This document shows, in pieces, positions 25,573 through 34,418 of a DNA stretch of 64,000 bases (the stretch's first letter is position 1; each line of letters opens with the position of its first letter). Position numbers and translations under genes: made by a program. The DNA lies in the NCBI GenBank assembly GCA_900316205.1, contig ONBX01000007.1:35456-99455 (forward strand). The letters are read 5' to 3'. Under the pieces are notes generated by a model. It worked only from the letters and a program-made list of their open reading frames with translations. It did no database searches and was not told the DNA's origin. Origin of the DNA: an uncultured Eubacteriales bacterium. Lineage in GTDB: Bacteria > Bacillota > Clostridia > Oscillospirales > Oscillospiraceae.

Positions 25573-25622
25573 GTCCCATGGCCCGCCCCGTCCCCCACCA
25601 AGGCGTCACAGCACACCCAGCA

Positions 25623-26315
25623 TCAGCACCCGCCTTCCCCCAAAGCAGCTCGAAGCTTCTCCACAGCCCTTTTTTCGATGCGGGAAACATAGCTGCGGCT
25701 GATGGAAAAGCGCTCCGCCACCTGCCGCTGGGTCAGCGCTTCGCCGCCCTGCAGACCGTAACGCAGGCTGATGATCTCCCGCTCCCGCGGGCTAAGCTGT
25801 GTCTTGACGGCATCTCGCAGGCTATGGCAGAGTTCCGTTCGTTCCACCCGTTCCGTCATGTCCTCCGTGTCGCAGAGCACATCCAGGAAAGAGAGCGCAC
25901 CGCCCTCCTCTTCCACGTCCAGCGCGTCGGAGAGGCTCACGTCCCCGGCGCTTTTCCGTTTGCCGCGAAAGCTCATCAGGATCTCGTTTTCGATGCAGCG
26001 GCTGATGTAAGAGGAGAGCTTCACGCCTTTCTCCGGTCGATAGGTATTCACCCCTTTTATGAGTCCTACCGTCCCGATGGAGATCAGATCCTCCAGGTCA
26101 TCAGCCTGAGCGTAATACTTTTTCACAATATGCGCCACCAGGCGGAGATTGTGCTCCACCAGCAGATTTCTGGCCTCCAGCTCCCCTTCAGCCCAGCGCT
26201 TCAGGTATTCCGTCTCTTCTGATTTGCTGAGCGTTCTGGGGAAACTGCCCCCCGGAGCGACGCGCAGCATCCAGAAAACGCTGCCCAGCAGCAAAAGCCA
26301 TGCGCTTTCGATCAT
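25623..26315 (-). CDS. sigK: Sporulation sigma factor SigK (uninterrupted)
   Basis: The 230-residue sigma-70 family protein has the SigK pattern: a hydrophobic pro-sequence (about 1-25), LSKSEETEYLKRW, region 2 with NLRLVAHIVKKYY and DLISIGTVGLIKGV, and region 4 with LSPREREIISLRYGLQGG and an HTH. It directs late mother-cell transcription. The gene is in one piece, with no skin-type element. The pro-sequence implies proteolytic activation, consistent with bofA in the same window. A GGGGTG site precedes the ATG. Confidence 0.92.
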   Translation of the reverse strand: MIESAWLLLLGSVFWMLRVAPGGSFPRTLSKSEETEYLKRWAEGELEARNLLVEHNLRLVAHIVKKYYAQADDLEDLISIGTVGLIKGVNTYRPEKGVKLSSYISRCIENEILMSFRGKRKSAGDVSLSDALDVEEEGGALSFLDVLCDTEDMTERVERTELCHSLRDAVKTQLSPREREIISLRYGLQGGEALTQRQVAERFSISRSYVSRIEKRAVEKLRAALGEGGC

Positions 26316-26377
26316 TTTTACACCCCTGCGCTATCCTATTCAGGGACAGCTTGCCCCTATGCGGGAGATTTCAGACG

Positions 26378-26407
26378 CAAAACCGGAGGCCCGAAACGGG
26401 CCTCCGG
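26378..26407 (-). terminator. Terminator of the 5'-nucleotidase gene
   Basis: CCGGAGGCCCG (26383-26393) pairs with CGGGCCTCCGG (26397-26407) around three bases. On the minus strand TTTTGCG follows. Confidence 0.85.
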
Positions 26408-26444
26408 CAAGGGTTCAAGGATTGCTCAGGGAGGAGAATAGCGA

Positions 26445-28115
26445 TCAGGGCTTCTCTTCCACGATCACGATACGGCCTTCGCCGTAGGGGTTATCATACT
26501 GCTCGCCGACGGTGCCGCCAAGAGTGTCGACGATATAGTCGATGAGGACCTGGTTATCCAGCTTCACACGATCCTGCAGGAGCTTGCAGCCGCCGAACAT
26601 GGAGTAGCCGTCGCCCTGGTTGAGGAGCATGTAGTCATGGCTGGCCAGGGTGTAGGTGGCTTTGGGATCGATGGGCTTCCCGTTCACAAGGACATTCTGC
26701 ACACGGCGCTCGCCCTCGATACCGGCAAACAGGGTATTCTCGTCCTGCTTGCAGGGAGTATCGATGTAGGTGTGGATCTCATAGGTCAGACCGGAGACCT
26801 GCAGGAAGCCGCCGTTCTCACCGGGAACCGCACGGGCGCCCCATTCCAGAGCATCCAGGATCTGCTGGCCGGTGACTTCGATGACGCACATGGCATTGCC
26901 GAAGGGGTGGACCTTCAGGATGTCGTTGAGAGTGATGTCACCCGCCTCGATGTTGACGCGGACACCGCCGCCGTTGACGAAAGCGATATCAGCGCCGGAC
27001 TGAGCGCGGTAAGCATCGGCGCAGAGGTCGCCAAGGTTGGTCTCGGCGCGGCGGACCATACGGATGGGCTTGCCATTCTCGTCCACCGCCTCGGGATCAT
27101 TGATGGTCAGCTTGACCTGGGTAGTGGCGACAACTTCCTTCAGCTTCTCGTTCAGAGCGTTGGAAGCCTTGTCTACTGCCTTGGACATGTCGTTGGTAAT
27201 ACCGAGGAGTTCAGGAGCGGAGGTATCGTTGTTCCATTTGTAGACGCCGGCAGTGATCTTGCCGTCGCCGGCGATGCGGCAGTAACCGACGCAGGCGAGC
27301 TTCGTGCCGCAGGCGGAGCGGATGACGTCCTCGCCATCCTTGTTCTTCATGGTGACCTGCTCGGTGTCATGGCTGTGGCCATCCAGGAAGGCGTCGATGC
27401 CGGTGGTGTTCTCGATCACGTCGGCATAGGTCCAGGGGCGGCACTCTTCTTCATTGCCCATGTGGCCCAGCACAACGACATACTCGGCGCCTTCGGCCCG
27501 TGCATCGTCAACAGCCTGCTGCACAGCCTTGTAAACGCCTTCGCCGGTATCGTCCTGGAAGAAGCCATAGACGAACTCGCCCTTTTCATTCTGGAAGTAC
27601 TTGGGGGTGGAGGAGGTCAGGGTCTTGGGGGTGGTGACGCCGACGAAAGCGACCTTGGCGCCGCCCAGTTCCTTGATCACGTAGGGCTCGAACACCAGCT
27701 CGCCGTCTTTGTTGAAGTTGCAGCTGATGTACTGGAACTTGGCCTTCTCGGCCAGGGACAGGAACTGATCCATGCCATAGTCGAACTCGTGGTTGCCGGG
27801 GATCGCGATCTCGTAGCCGGCAGCATTCATCAGTTCCACCAGAGCTTCGCCCTTGGTCATGGTGCCGATGGGCTCGCCCTGGATGTTGTCGCCGTCATCC
27901 ACAAGGATCACAACGTTGCCCTGGGCTACAAGGCCGTCACGGATCTGCTCAAGGCCTGCATAACCGAAGCCCTGGTCGATGCCGCAGTGAACGTCGCTGG
28001 TGAAAAGGATCACGATGTCGGGTCTGGTTTCCTCCCCCTCGGCGAACGCGACAAAGCTGCAGCAGCCGACGATCAGCACGAAGGTAAGGAGAAGCGCAAA
28101 GAATCTTTTTTTCAT
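26445..28115 (-). CDS. Secreted bifunctional metallophosphatase / 5'-nucleotidase
   Basis: A 556-residue protein with a signal peptide (about 1-25). The metallophosphatase domain has FTSDVHCG (D41, H43), DDGDN, PGNHEFDYG and GHSHD. The C-terminal domain has NGGGVR and EVTGQQILDALEWG, the substrate-binding domain of 5'-nucleotidases. It releases phosphate from extracellular nucleotides. No LPxTG sorting motif is seen. The ATG at 28115 is chosen because the signal peptide starts there and AAAGAGG is upstream. Confidence 0.9.
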   Translation of the reverse strand: MKKRFFALLLTFVLIVGCCSFVAFAEGEETRPDIVILFTSDVHCGIDQGFGYAGLEQIRDGLVAQGNVVILVDDGDNIQGEPIGTMTKGEALVELMNAAGYEIAIPGNHEFDYGMDQFLSLAEKAKFQYISCNFNKDGELVFEPYVIKELGGAKVAFVGVTTPKTLTSSTPKYFQNEKGEFVYGFFQDDTGEGVYKAVQQAVDDARAEGAEYVVVLGHMGNEEECRPWTYADVIENTTGIDAFLDGHSHDTEQVTMKNKDGEDVIRSACGTKLACVGYCRIAGDGKITAGVYKWNNDTSAPELLGITNDMSKAVDKASNALNEKLKEVVATTQVKLTINDPEAVDENGKPIRMVRRAETNLGDLCADAYRAQSGADIAFVNGGGVRVNIEAGDITLNDILKVHPFGNAMCVIEVTGQQILDALEWGARAVPGENGGFLQVSGLTYEIHTYIDTPCKQDENTLFAGIEGERRVQNVLVNGKPIDPKATYTLASHDYMLLNQGDGYSMFGGCKLLQDRVKLDNQVLIDYIVDTLGGTVGEQYDNPYGEGRIVIVEEKP

Positions 28116-28145
28116 GCGAACAACCTCTTTCATTAGGATACATTC

Positions 28146-28173
28146 ATTATAACACCAAAATCCAGAACTGCAA
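28146..28173 (-). promoter_or_regulatory. Promoter of the 5'-nucleotidase gene
   Basis: TTGCAG (28168-28173), 16 bp, consensus TATAAT (28146-28151) on the minus strand, about 30 bases before the start codon. Confidence 0.75.
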
Positions 28174-28457
28174 TATCTTGCCATAAATCTTTTCAATTTT
28201 TCCCAGATGTTGTGGTAACTTGTACCCCTGCCATCAGTCCGCAGAAAGCGTTCCTGCAACACGGCAAGGTTTGCACAGGAATCGGCATTCGTTCTTGCCC
28301 AACATCGGTATGTCTTGTAAAACTCGTTGCTTTTTTTGTTCTTCTATGATACTATTATATTTGGATTTTGTTTAAATATTGACTCCTAAGCACTCCGCCT
28401 TCAGTTCGATTTCCGTCCTGCAAGGTCTATAAGGGACGCAGGCAGGTGTGATGAAGC
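28174..28457. promoter_or_regulatory. Intergenic region with divergent promoters (28116-28457)
   Basis: This gap of about 340 bases has no coding sequence that can be supported. It holds the minus-strand nucleotidase promoter and, on the plus strand, TTGCTT (28327-28332), 17 bp, TACTAT (28350-28355), the likely promoter of the sugar transferase with a leader of about 95 bases. The AT-rich stretch 28320-28385 stands out. No riboswitch was recognised. Confidence 0.5.
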
Positions 28458-29090
28458 GTGAATACTCAAAGCTTTTATACTCGATACGCCAAGCGATGGA
28501 TTGACTTTCTTCTTGCTCTGATCGGGCTTATTGTGCTTTCTCCTGTTTTTCTTTTGGTATCGCTTGCCATTTGGCTTGACGATCCTGGTCCGGTCATCTT
28601 CACGCAAAAGCGCTTTGGCATCAACAAGCAGTTCTTTACCCTCCACAAATTCCGGAGCATGAAAATGTCTGCTCCCCATGATACTCCCACCCATCTTCTC
28701 AGCAATCCGGAGCAGCACATCACCAGAGTCGGGCGCTTCATTCGCAAGTCCAGTCTGGATGAACTGCCACAGATCTGGGATATTCTTGTCGGTTCCATGA
28801 GTATTATCGGGCCTCGTCCCGCTCTCTGGAATCAAGAAGACCTGATTCGGGAGCGGGATCGCTACGGTGCGAACGCTCTGCGGCCGGGTCTGACCGGATG
28901 GGCACAGATCAACGGACGAGATGAACTGCCGATCGAGGTTAAAGCTCGTCTTGACGGCGAATATGCTCAGAATATCTGCTTTGCCATGGACGTCAGATGC
29001 TTTTTCGGCACCATCGGCGCCGTGCTGAACCATAAGGGTTATGTAGAGGGCGGATCTTCCTCTCGCGTGGAGAAGGAAAAGGAAAAATGA
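28458..29090 (+). CDS. Phosphoglycosyl transferase (sugar transferase), polysaccharide initiation
   Basis: The 210-residue monotopic membrane enzyme has one N-terminal hydrophobic segment (about 15-40), then KFRSMK, RKSSLDELPQ and IIGPRP, the signature of bacterial sugar transferases such as PglC and WcaJ. It moves a sugar phosphate onto undecaprenyl phosphate to start a polysaccharide repeat unit. The start is probably GTG at 28458, with a weak AGGCAGGTG site. It overlaps the next gene by four bases. These two plus-strand genes face the main polysaccharide cluster. Confidence 0.9.
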   Translation: MNTQSFYTRYAKRWIDFLLALIGLIVLSPVFLLVSLAIWLDDPGPVIFTQKRFGINKQFFTLHKFRSMKMSAPHDTPTHLLSNPEQHITRVGRFIRKSSLDELPQIWDILVGSMSIIGPRPALWNQEDLIRERDRYGANALRPGLTGWAQINGRDELPIEVKARLDGEYAQNICFAMDVRCFFGTIGAVLNHKGYVEGGSSSRVEKEKEK

Positions 29091-30169
29091 AGTTTCTGAT
29101 CTTGACCAATCATTCCTATATGCTGTGGCATTTTCGGCTTCCCCTTCTGCAGGAACTGCAGAAGCGGGGCGAGGTCGTCCTCAGTATGCCTTTTGTCGGG
29201 CATGAGGATGATTTTCAAAACGCCGGCTTTCGCTGCATTGAGACCCCCGTCGATCGACGGGGGCTTAATCCGTTCAAGGATCTGAAGCTGCTGCTTTTCT
29301 ATCGCAAACTGCTTCGACAGGAAAAGCCGGACATGGTCGTCACCTACTCCATCAAGCCTAACATCTACGGAGCCTGGCTTTGCGGACAGTATGGGATCCC
29401 CAGCTATGTCAATATTCAGGGTCTGGGGACCGCATTTCAGGGAAAAGCGATCGCAGCCATCGCTACCTTCCTGTATCGGCAGTCGATCAAAAAGGCAAAA
29501 GCTGTGTTCTTCGAGAACAAAGGCAATGCGGAGGAATTTGTCCGCAGGAGGATCCTTCCCGAAGGGAAACCTGTCATTCTGAACGGCGCAGGCGTTGACA
29601 CGGCCTATTACGCATATAGGACCTATCCCTCAGAGGCGGATGGCGTTCACTTCCTGTATTTGGGCCGGATCATGCGGGAAAAAGGTGTTGCCGAATTCTT
29701 CTCGGCCGCGCGGGCCTTAAAAGAAAAATACGGTGACGCAGTCCAATTCGACCTGGTTGGCTTTTTTGAGGATGACCTGGAGCCGCGCGCGAAAGAGCTG
29801 CAGTCCAAGGGGATCCTTCAATACCACGGTTTTCAAACCGATCCCCGGCCCTATTATGAAGCGACCCACTGTGTTGTTCTTCCCAGTTATCATGAGGGCA
29901 TGAGCAATGTGCTGCTGGAGGGCGCTGCCACCGGGCGCGCGCTGGTCACCACCGACATCCCCGGCTGCCGCGAAGCCGTGGAGGACGGTGTCAACGGGTA
30001 CTTATGTGAGAAAATGGACGCCGTAAGTCTGCAGGATCGTCTTGAGCGTTTCCTGAAGCTCAGTCCGGAGCAGCGCGAGGAGATGGGCCTTGCCGGCAGA
30101 CGGCTGATCGAACAAAAGTTCGAGAAGAACGCCGTTGTTGCAGAGACGCTGCGTCACATTCTGGCGTGA
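29087..30169 (+). CDS. GT4-family glycosyltransferase
   Basis: The 360-residue enzyme has a GT-B fold: an N-terminal half with YSIKPNIYG and NIQGLGTAF, and a C-terminal half with FLYLGRIMREKGV and PSYHEGMSNVLLEGAA, the retaining GT4 nucleotide-sugar site. The N-terminal pattern is that of PglA/CapM-like enzymes that add the second sugar to a lipid-linked primer, which suits its coupling to the initiating transferase. Confidence 0.88.
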   Translation: MKFLILTNHSYMLWHFRLPLLQELQKRGEVVLSMPFVGHEDDFQNAGFRCIETPVDRRGLNPFKDLKLLLFYRKLLRQEKPDMVVTYSIKPNIYGAWLCGQYGIPSYVNIQGLGTAFQGKAIAAIATFLYRQSIKKAKAVFFENKGNAEEFVRRRILPEGKPVILNGAGVDTAYYAYRTYPSEADGVHFLYLGRIMREKGVAEFFSAARALKEKYGDAVQFDLVGFFEDDLEPRAKELQSKGILQYHGFQTDPRPYYEATHCVVLPSYHEGMSNVLLEGAATGRALVTTDIPGCREAVEDGVNGYLCEKMDAVSLQDRLERFLKLSPEQREEMGLAGRRLIEQKFEKNAVVAETLRHILA

Positions 30170-30184
30170 GCCTCCTGATCGTCT

Positions 30185-30228
30185 AAAAAGAAACAGCTTT
30201 GACCGAGATCAAAGCTGTTTCTTTTTTA
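30185..30228. terminator. Bidirectional terminator
   Basis: AAAGAAACAGCTTTGA (30187-30202) pairs with TCAAAGCTGTTTCTTT (30209-30224), followed by T. It separates the plus-strand pair from the minus-strand cluster. Confidence 0.92.
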
Positions 30229-31101
30229 TGCACCATTTTCCGGCAGCAGATCCAACACCAGGATCTCAGGGATATTGTTAAAACGAGGAAGCTTGCTTTT
30301 GCTTGTCCCCAGTCCGCGGCTGAGTACCAGCGTATGCTCTTCGTCCCTTGAGAAAAACAAGCCCTCGCACCTGCCTGGGAATCTCCCCTGATCCGGTGCA
30401 TACAGACCACCCACAAAGGGGATGCGTACCTGGCCGCCATGGGCGTGTCCTGCAAAAATATAATCCGTATTCCAGTAGTCCAGGCTGCCGTACTTGATCC
30501 AGGCAACAGGCATATGGCAGAGCAGCAGCTTGGTCCTGTCCGTATCACAAAAGCTGTCCAAATATGCCGTTTCCATCTCATCGGCCTCATTGGTCTTGAG
30601 ATAGTAACCTGCCATACAGTAGCCGTAGATCCCGCCGATGCGAAGCGCCTGGTCCCTGATCTCCACATCGACCCAATCATATTCCAGGACCGTCGCGCCG
30701 GCTTCCGTAAAAACCGCCCGAAGATCCGTCCCATAGTTCTTCTCATGCTGCTCCTCATGATTACCATAGGACGCATAGACCGGCGCGATCTGCGCAAGCT
30801 CCCGGATCAACTCCACCGGAACATCCGTCCGCTCCTCGTACTGATTCAGCATGTCGCCGGTGAGAAGGATCAGGTCCGGCTCCTGTTCCGCAACCTTGCG
30901 GATGAGCCGCTCATTCCCCTTCCCGAACTCACTGTTGTGCAGATCCGTCAGCTGCACGATGCGAATGGGCTCGGAAAGCTTGGGATTAAAGAGCTCAAAT
31001 CGCGTAACCGTCAGCCCATAGCGGGACAAAGCATAAGATAGACTGAGTGCAGCTATCATCAGGAAAAGGACGGTGATTCCAATTCTTATGATTCGTTTCA
31101 T
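30226..31101 (-). CDS. Membrane-anchored metallophosphoesterase
   Basis: A 291-residue calcineurin-like phosphoesterase with an N-terminal membrane helix (5-25). Metal motifs are QLTDLHN, LTGDML, YGNHEE, CHMP and GHAHGGQ. This is the YkuE/YaeI group, some of which hydrolyse lipid-linked or cell-envelope phosphates. It is the last gene of the minus-strand polysaccharide cluster, ten bases after a glycosyltransferase; a role in polysaccharide lipid turnover is inferred. Confidence 0.85.
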   Translation of the reverse strand: MKRIIRIGITVLFLMIAALSLSYALSRYGLTVTRFELFNPKLSEPIRIVQLTDLHNSEFGKGNERLIRKVAEQEPDLILLTGDMLNQYEERTDVPVELIRELAQIAPVYASYGNHEEQHEKNYGTDLRAVFTEAGATVLEYDWVDVEIRDQALRIGGIYGYCMAGYYLKTNEADEMETAYLDSFCDTDRTKLLLCHMPVAWIKYGSLDYWNTDYIFAGHAHGGQVRIPFVGGLYAPDQGRFPGRCEGLFFSRDEEHTLVLSRGLGTSKSKLPRFNNIPEILVLDLLPENGA

Positions 31102-31110
31102 CGCAAGGTA

Positions 31111-32097
31111 CTACCTTTGCCTACGCTCACGCCGCTCCTGTCTCAGCCTTTTTTCATAAGCCAAAAGTGTAGGATCGTCCAGGATCCTCCAGGCACGATA
31201 CAGAAGCGGACTTGCAGCCAACGAGCGGAAGATCAGCTTTTGCTTGGTGGGCAATTCTGCGCTGTACGGTGCCAACTTCTGGAGCAGCTCGCGGCACTTG
31301 ATTTTCACATCGGCATAATCGTCCGAAAACATCTCCCCGTATCTCGCCGAGAGGACATACTTATAGCAGCGAGTAATGATCCTTCCCCGCTTTGCCGGAT
31401 CATCGATCTTCTCCAACCGCTCAAGCAGTGGTCCAATGGAATTGAACGCACCGCGGCCCCGATGGCTATGGATGGCGGAATCCTGCCTCATGAAATAGTA
31501 GTATAGCTTTGCGTCAGTAAGGCGGAATTTCATATCATCCCGGAAAAGGAGTTCATTGAAGCAGGAATCCTCTGTCGGTTCCGATCCGGAAATATAACGC
31601 AGATCTCCGATCGTGCTGCGTCTGAAGAGACGCCCCCAAGCACGGGTATGTGCGATCCTGTTTCCATAGATTTCCTGAATCGACGCGGTATGGAACCTGA
31701 CTTTGGAGCTGTCAACATCTTCCACTTGATCGGTATAGGTTTCCACGCAATCGCAGATCACCAGGTCCGTGTCTTCCTCTGCACCGGAAAGCAGCAGCTT
31801 CAAATAATCCTTGTGGATCCAGTCGTCTGAATCAATGAGCGCGATCCATTCTCCCTCGGCGATGTCGATGCCTGCGTTTCGCGCGGCAGAGAGTTTGGCG
31901 TTTTTCTGGTGGATCACACGGATTCTGCTATCCTTTGCGGCATAAGCATCACAGATCGCGCCGCAGTTGTCCGGGCTGCCGTCGTCCACCAGGATCAGTT
32001 CAAAGTCCGAAAAGCTCTGGTTCAGGATGCTGTCGACACACCTGGGCAAATAGGCTTCCACATTATATACCGGGACGATAACGCTGATAACAGGCAT
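31111..32097 (-). CDS. GT2-family glycosyltransferase
   Basis: 328 residues. The GT-A domain has SVIVPVYNVEAYL, LVDDGSPDNCG and ALIDSDDW (the DxD metal site), typical of inverting GT2 enzymes that extend polysaccharide repeat units. The C-terminal third is helical and basic and may associate with the membrane. Sugar specificity is unknown. Confidence 0.9.
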   Translation of the reverse strand: MPVISVIVPVYNVEAYLPRCVDSILNQSFSDFELILVDDGSPDNCGAICDAYAAKDSRIRVIHQKNAKLSAARNAGIDIAEGEWIALIDSDDWIHKDYLKLLLSGAEEDTDLVICDCVETYTDQVEDVDSSKVRFHTASIQEIYGNRIAHTRAWGRLFRRSTIGDLRYISGSEPTEDSCFNELLFRDDMKFRLTDAKLYYYFMRQDSAIHSHRGRGAFNSIGPLLERLEKIDDPAKRGRIITRCYKYVLSARYGEMFSDDYADVKIKCRELLQKLAPYSAELPTKQKLIFRSLAASPLLYRAWRILDDPTLLAYEKRLRQERRERRQR

Positions 32098-32113
32098 TTA
32101 GCCTCACCTCTTC

Positions 32114-33124
32114 TTATCTTTCAAACTGGCTTTTCTCACCCAAAATGGTCTCAAACGCAGCGATTACTGCTTCCATTTTTTCCTCAACCTTGTCCGTTTT
32201 TTTATCATTGACACAGAGCATCGGGCAAGACGTCCCTTTGATAGAAGCACTTAAGTAGTCAGCGGGTTTGTCCATGCTTAAAAACAGCAGCTTTTTCTGT
32301 ATTCCGCTCGGAACGATAGAGCCAGAACACCACTGCCACCACATCATCAGATATTGATTAACATCATTATGCATACGAAAGCGATGCGAACATGTTTCTT
32401 CCAATAGATCAAGGTTTTTCAGCCAAACATCTTCAAAGGTGCTCTTCAGATATGCGCTTGGCCCGTGAAAAAAAGGGGACCCAGGATAATAAGCAATACA
32501 CCATGGAGTAAGCAGCAAAGACTTCAGATTATCACGAAAGGAATACTTAAAATTGACAAAAGAGGCAATCCTTTTAAAAAAAGTCTTTCTACTATAGAAA
32601 GCCTGATTAATGGCCAATAAATCCGTGTTCAGAATCCCAAGAAACTCCAGGTCATCGTTATGAAATACATCCAGACCTGCTTGGCTAAGAGGCTTTCCGT
32701 TGCGAAAGAAATCGGACGGAGCCATTGGATTGACAAAAAACATATCATCATTCATATAGATGAACTGTTCGCTGAGTCCGCTGATCCGATGGATATTCAA
32801 TTCGATAGGGTGAGAGCTAAATGTAGGAAGCCACTGCGCAGGAATATAGTCTTCATGCTTCACAATCTGCAGTTTGGGGCAAGAAGTGTCGAGCCATGGG
32901 GGGAGGTGACCACAGGTGATAAAATGCACTTTTCTCACCCAGGGCAGATTCTTCTCGAAACCGCGAAAGACATATTTCAGAAGTCCCCAATCCCGATAGC
33001 GCTCCTCGCTACTGTCTCCTTCTGATTCTCCCATATATTTATTTCTAAGCGCTCGCCATGCGGGGTCAGAACCATCAACCCAGGGCAGTACAATATCAAT
33101 CATCGCTTCAGATGTCTCTTTCAT
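32114..33124 (-). CDS. Stealth-family sugar-phosphate transferase
   Basis: The 336-residue protein has the Stealth blocks in order: CR1 IDIVLPWVDGSDPAW, CR2 from YVFRGFEKNLPWVRK to YMNDDMFF, and CR3 around FHGPSAYLKSTF, followed by a DVNQY segment of the CR4 type. Stealth proteins move hexose-1-phosphate onto sugar hydroxyls, giving phosphodiester-linked glycans. The base composition is clearly more AT-rich than that of the neighbouring glycosyltransferase genes, suggesting a separate origin. Confidence 0.9.
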   Translation of the reverse strand: MKETSEAMIDIVLPWVDGSDPAWRALRNKYMGESEGDSSEERYRDWGLLKYVFRGFEKNLPWVRKVHFITCGHLPPWLDTSCPKLQIVKHEDYIPAQWLPTFSSHPIELNIHRISGLSEQFIYMNDDMFFVNPMAPSDFFRNGKPLSQAGLDVFHNDDLEFLGILNTDLLAINQAFYSRKTFFKRIASFVNFKYSFRDNLKSLLLTPWCIAYYPGSPFFHGPSAYLKSTFEDVWLKNLDLLEETCSHRFRMHNDVNQYLMMWWQWCSGSIVPSGIQKKLLFLSMDKPADYLSASIKGTSCPMLCVNDKKTDKVEEKMEAVIAAFETILGEKSQFER

Positions 33125-33311
33125 TCTATCTCCCTCAACTAGAATCTACTCAAAAGGGCTCTCCTAAAACTACAGCCATGTCGGAATGATATAGCGCAGG
33201 CAAAGAAGATAGGCTCCTCGCCTCATTGAAAGAGGACTTCGATCTGCCCCGTGGATACCGGCACATTCGCTAAACCGGGATTCAGGGAATAGTACCCGCT
33301 TCCGCAGGCAA

Positions 33312-34409
33312 TTATATATGCTTTTCGATAGTATCCGCAATCCGGCGGCAGGCAAAGCCATCGCCGTAGGGATTGCTGGCCGTGCTCATTCTGCGGTATT
33401 CTTCTTCATCCTCCAGCAGCAGCTTGAAGGTATCATAGATTCGTTCCTCATCGGTACCAACCAGACGCAGCGTACCGGCGGCGATTCCCTCCGGGCGCTC
33501 GGTGGTATCCCGCATCACAAGGACCGGTTTGCCGAGGGACGGCGCTTCCTCCTGGATCCCGCCGGAATCCGTCAGAATCAGGTAACTGCGGCTCATAAAA
33601 TTATGGAAGTCCAGGACGTCCAAAGGCTCGATCAGCCGGATCCGCTCAAAGCCTCCCAGCGTCTCAGCAGCGATCCGCCGCACCACAGGGTTCATATGGA
33701 TGGGATAGATCGCCTTGCAGCCCGGATGCTCCTCCAATACACGCCGGATGGCAGAAAACATGTGCCGCATGGGCTCGCCCAGGTTCTCCCTGCGATGGGC
33801 CGTGATCAGGATCAGCCGGCTGTCCCCCGCCCAATCCAGTTCGGGGTGCGTGTAATTCGGATCCACGGTAGTCTTTAATGCGTCGATGACCGTATTGCCG
33901 GTCACGAAGATCTGATCCTCCGGCTTCCCTTCCCGCAGCAGGTTCTGCTTCGCAAGCTCAGTCGGCGCAAAATGCAGCTTTGTCACGATGCTGACCGCCT
34001 GCCGGTTGAACTCCTCCGGATAGGGCGCAGCCAGGTTATAGGTGCGAAGGCCCGCTTCCACATGTCCCACCGGGATCTGCAGATAAAAGCAGGACAGACC
34101 GGTGGCAAAGGTCGTGGTGGTATCACCGTGGACCAGCACCAGATCCGGTTTCTCTTTCTCGAGAACAGCCCTCATCCCCTTCAGCACATTGCAGGTGATG
34201 TCGAAGAGGGTCTGCTTCTGCTCCATAATGGACAGGTCATAGTCCGGAACCACATGAAAGGCCTGCAGCACCTGATCCAGCATCTGCCGGTGCTGACCGG
34301 TAACGCATACCAGCGTTTCCACGGAACCTCTGCTTTTCAATTCTTTGACCAGAGGGCACATTTTGATAGCCTCCGGTCTGGTGCCAAACACCAGCATTAC
34401 TTTTTTCAT
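33312..34409 (-). CDS. wecB: UDP-N-acetylglucosamine 2-epimerase (non-hydrolysing)
   Basis: The 365-residue enzyme begins MLVFGTRPEAIKM and contains VHGDTTT, GHVEAGLRT, HRRENLG and DSGGIQEEA, all conserved in WecB/MnaA. It converts UDP-GlcNAc to UDP-ManNAc for surface polysaccharide or teichoic acid. It lies nine bases after the FrhB-like gene. The 187 bases between it and the Stealth gene hold no supported gene. Confidence 0.95.
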   Translation of the reverse strand: MKKVMLVFGTRPEAIKMCPLVKELKSRGSVETLVCVTGQHRQMLDQVLQAFHVVPDYDLSIMEQKQTLFDITCNVLKGMRAVLEKEKPDLVLVHGDTTTTFATGLSCFYLQIPVGHVEAGLRTYNLAAPYPEEFNRQAVSIVTKLHFAPTELAKQNLLREGKPEDQIFVTGNTVIDALKTTVDPNYTHPELDWAGDSRLILITAHRRENLGEPMRHMFSAIRRVLEEHPGCKAIYPIHMNPVVRRIAAETLGGFERIRLIEPLDVLDFHNFMSRSYLILTDSGGIQEEAPSLGKPVLVMRDTTERPEGIAAGTLRLVGTDEERIYDTFKLLLEDEEEYRRMSTASNPYGDGFACRRIADTIEKHI

Positions 34410-34418
34410 AAGACTCTA

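Noticed and set aside
33170-33361. A 63-codon minus frame between wecB and the Stealth gene
   Set aside because: It overlaps the end of wecB, has no ribosome site and no recognisable domain; it may be a remnant, but I cannot support it as a gene.
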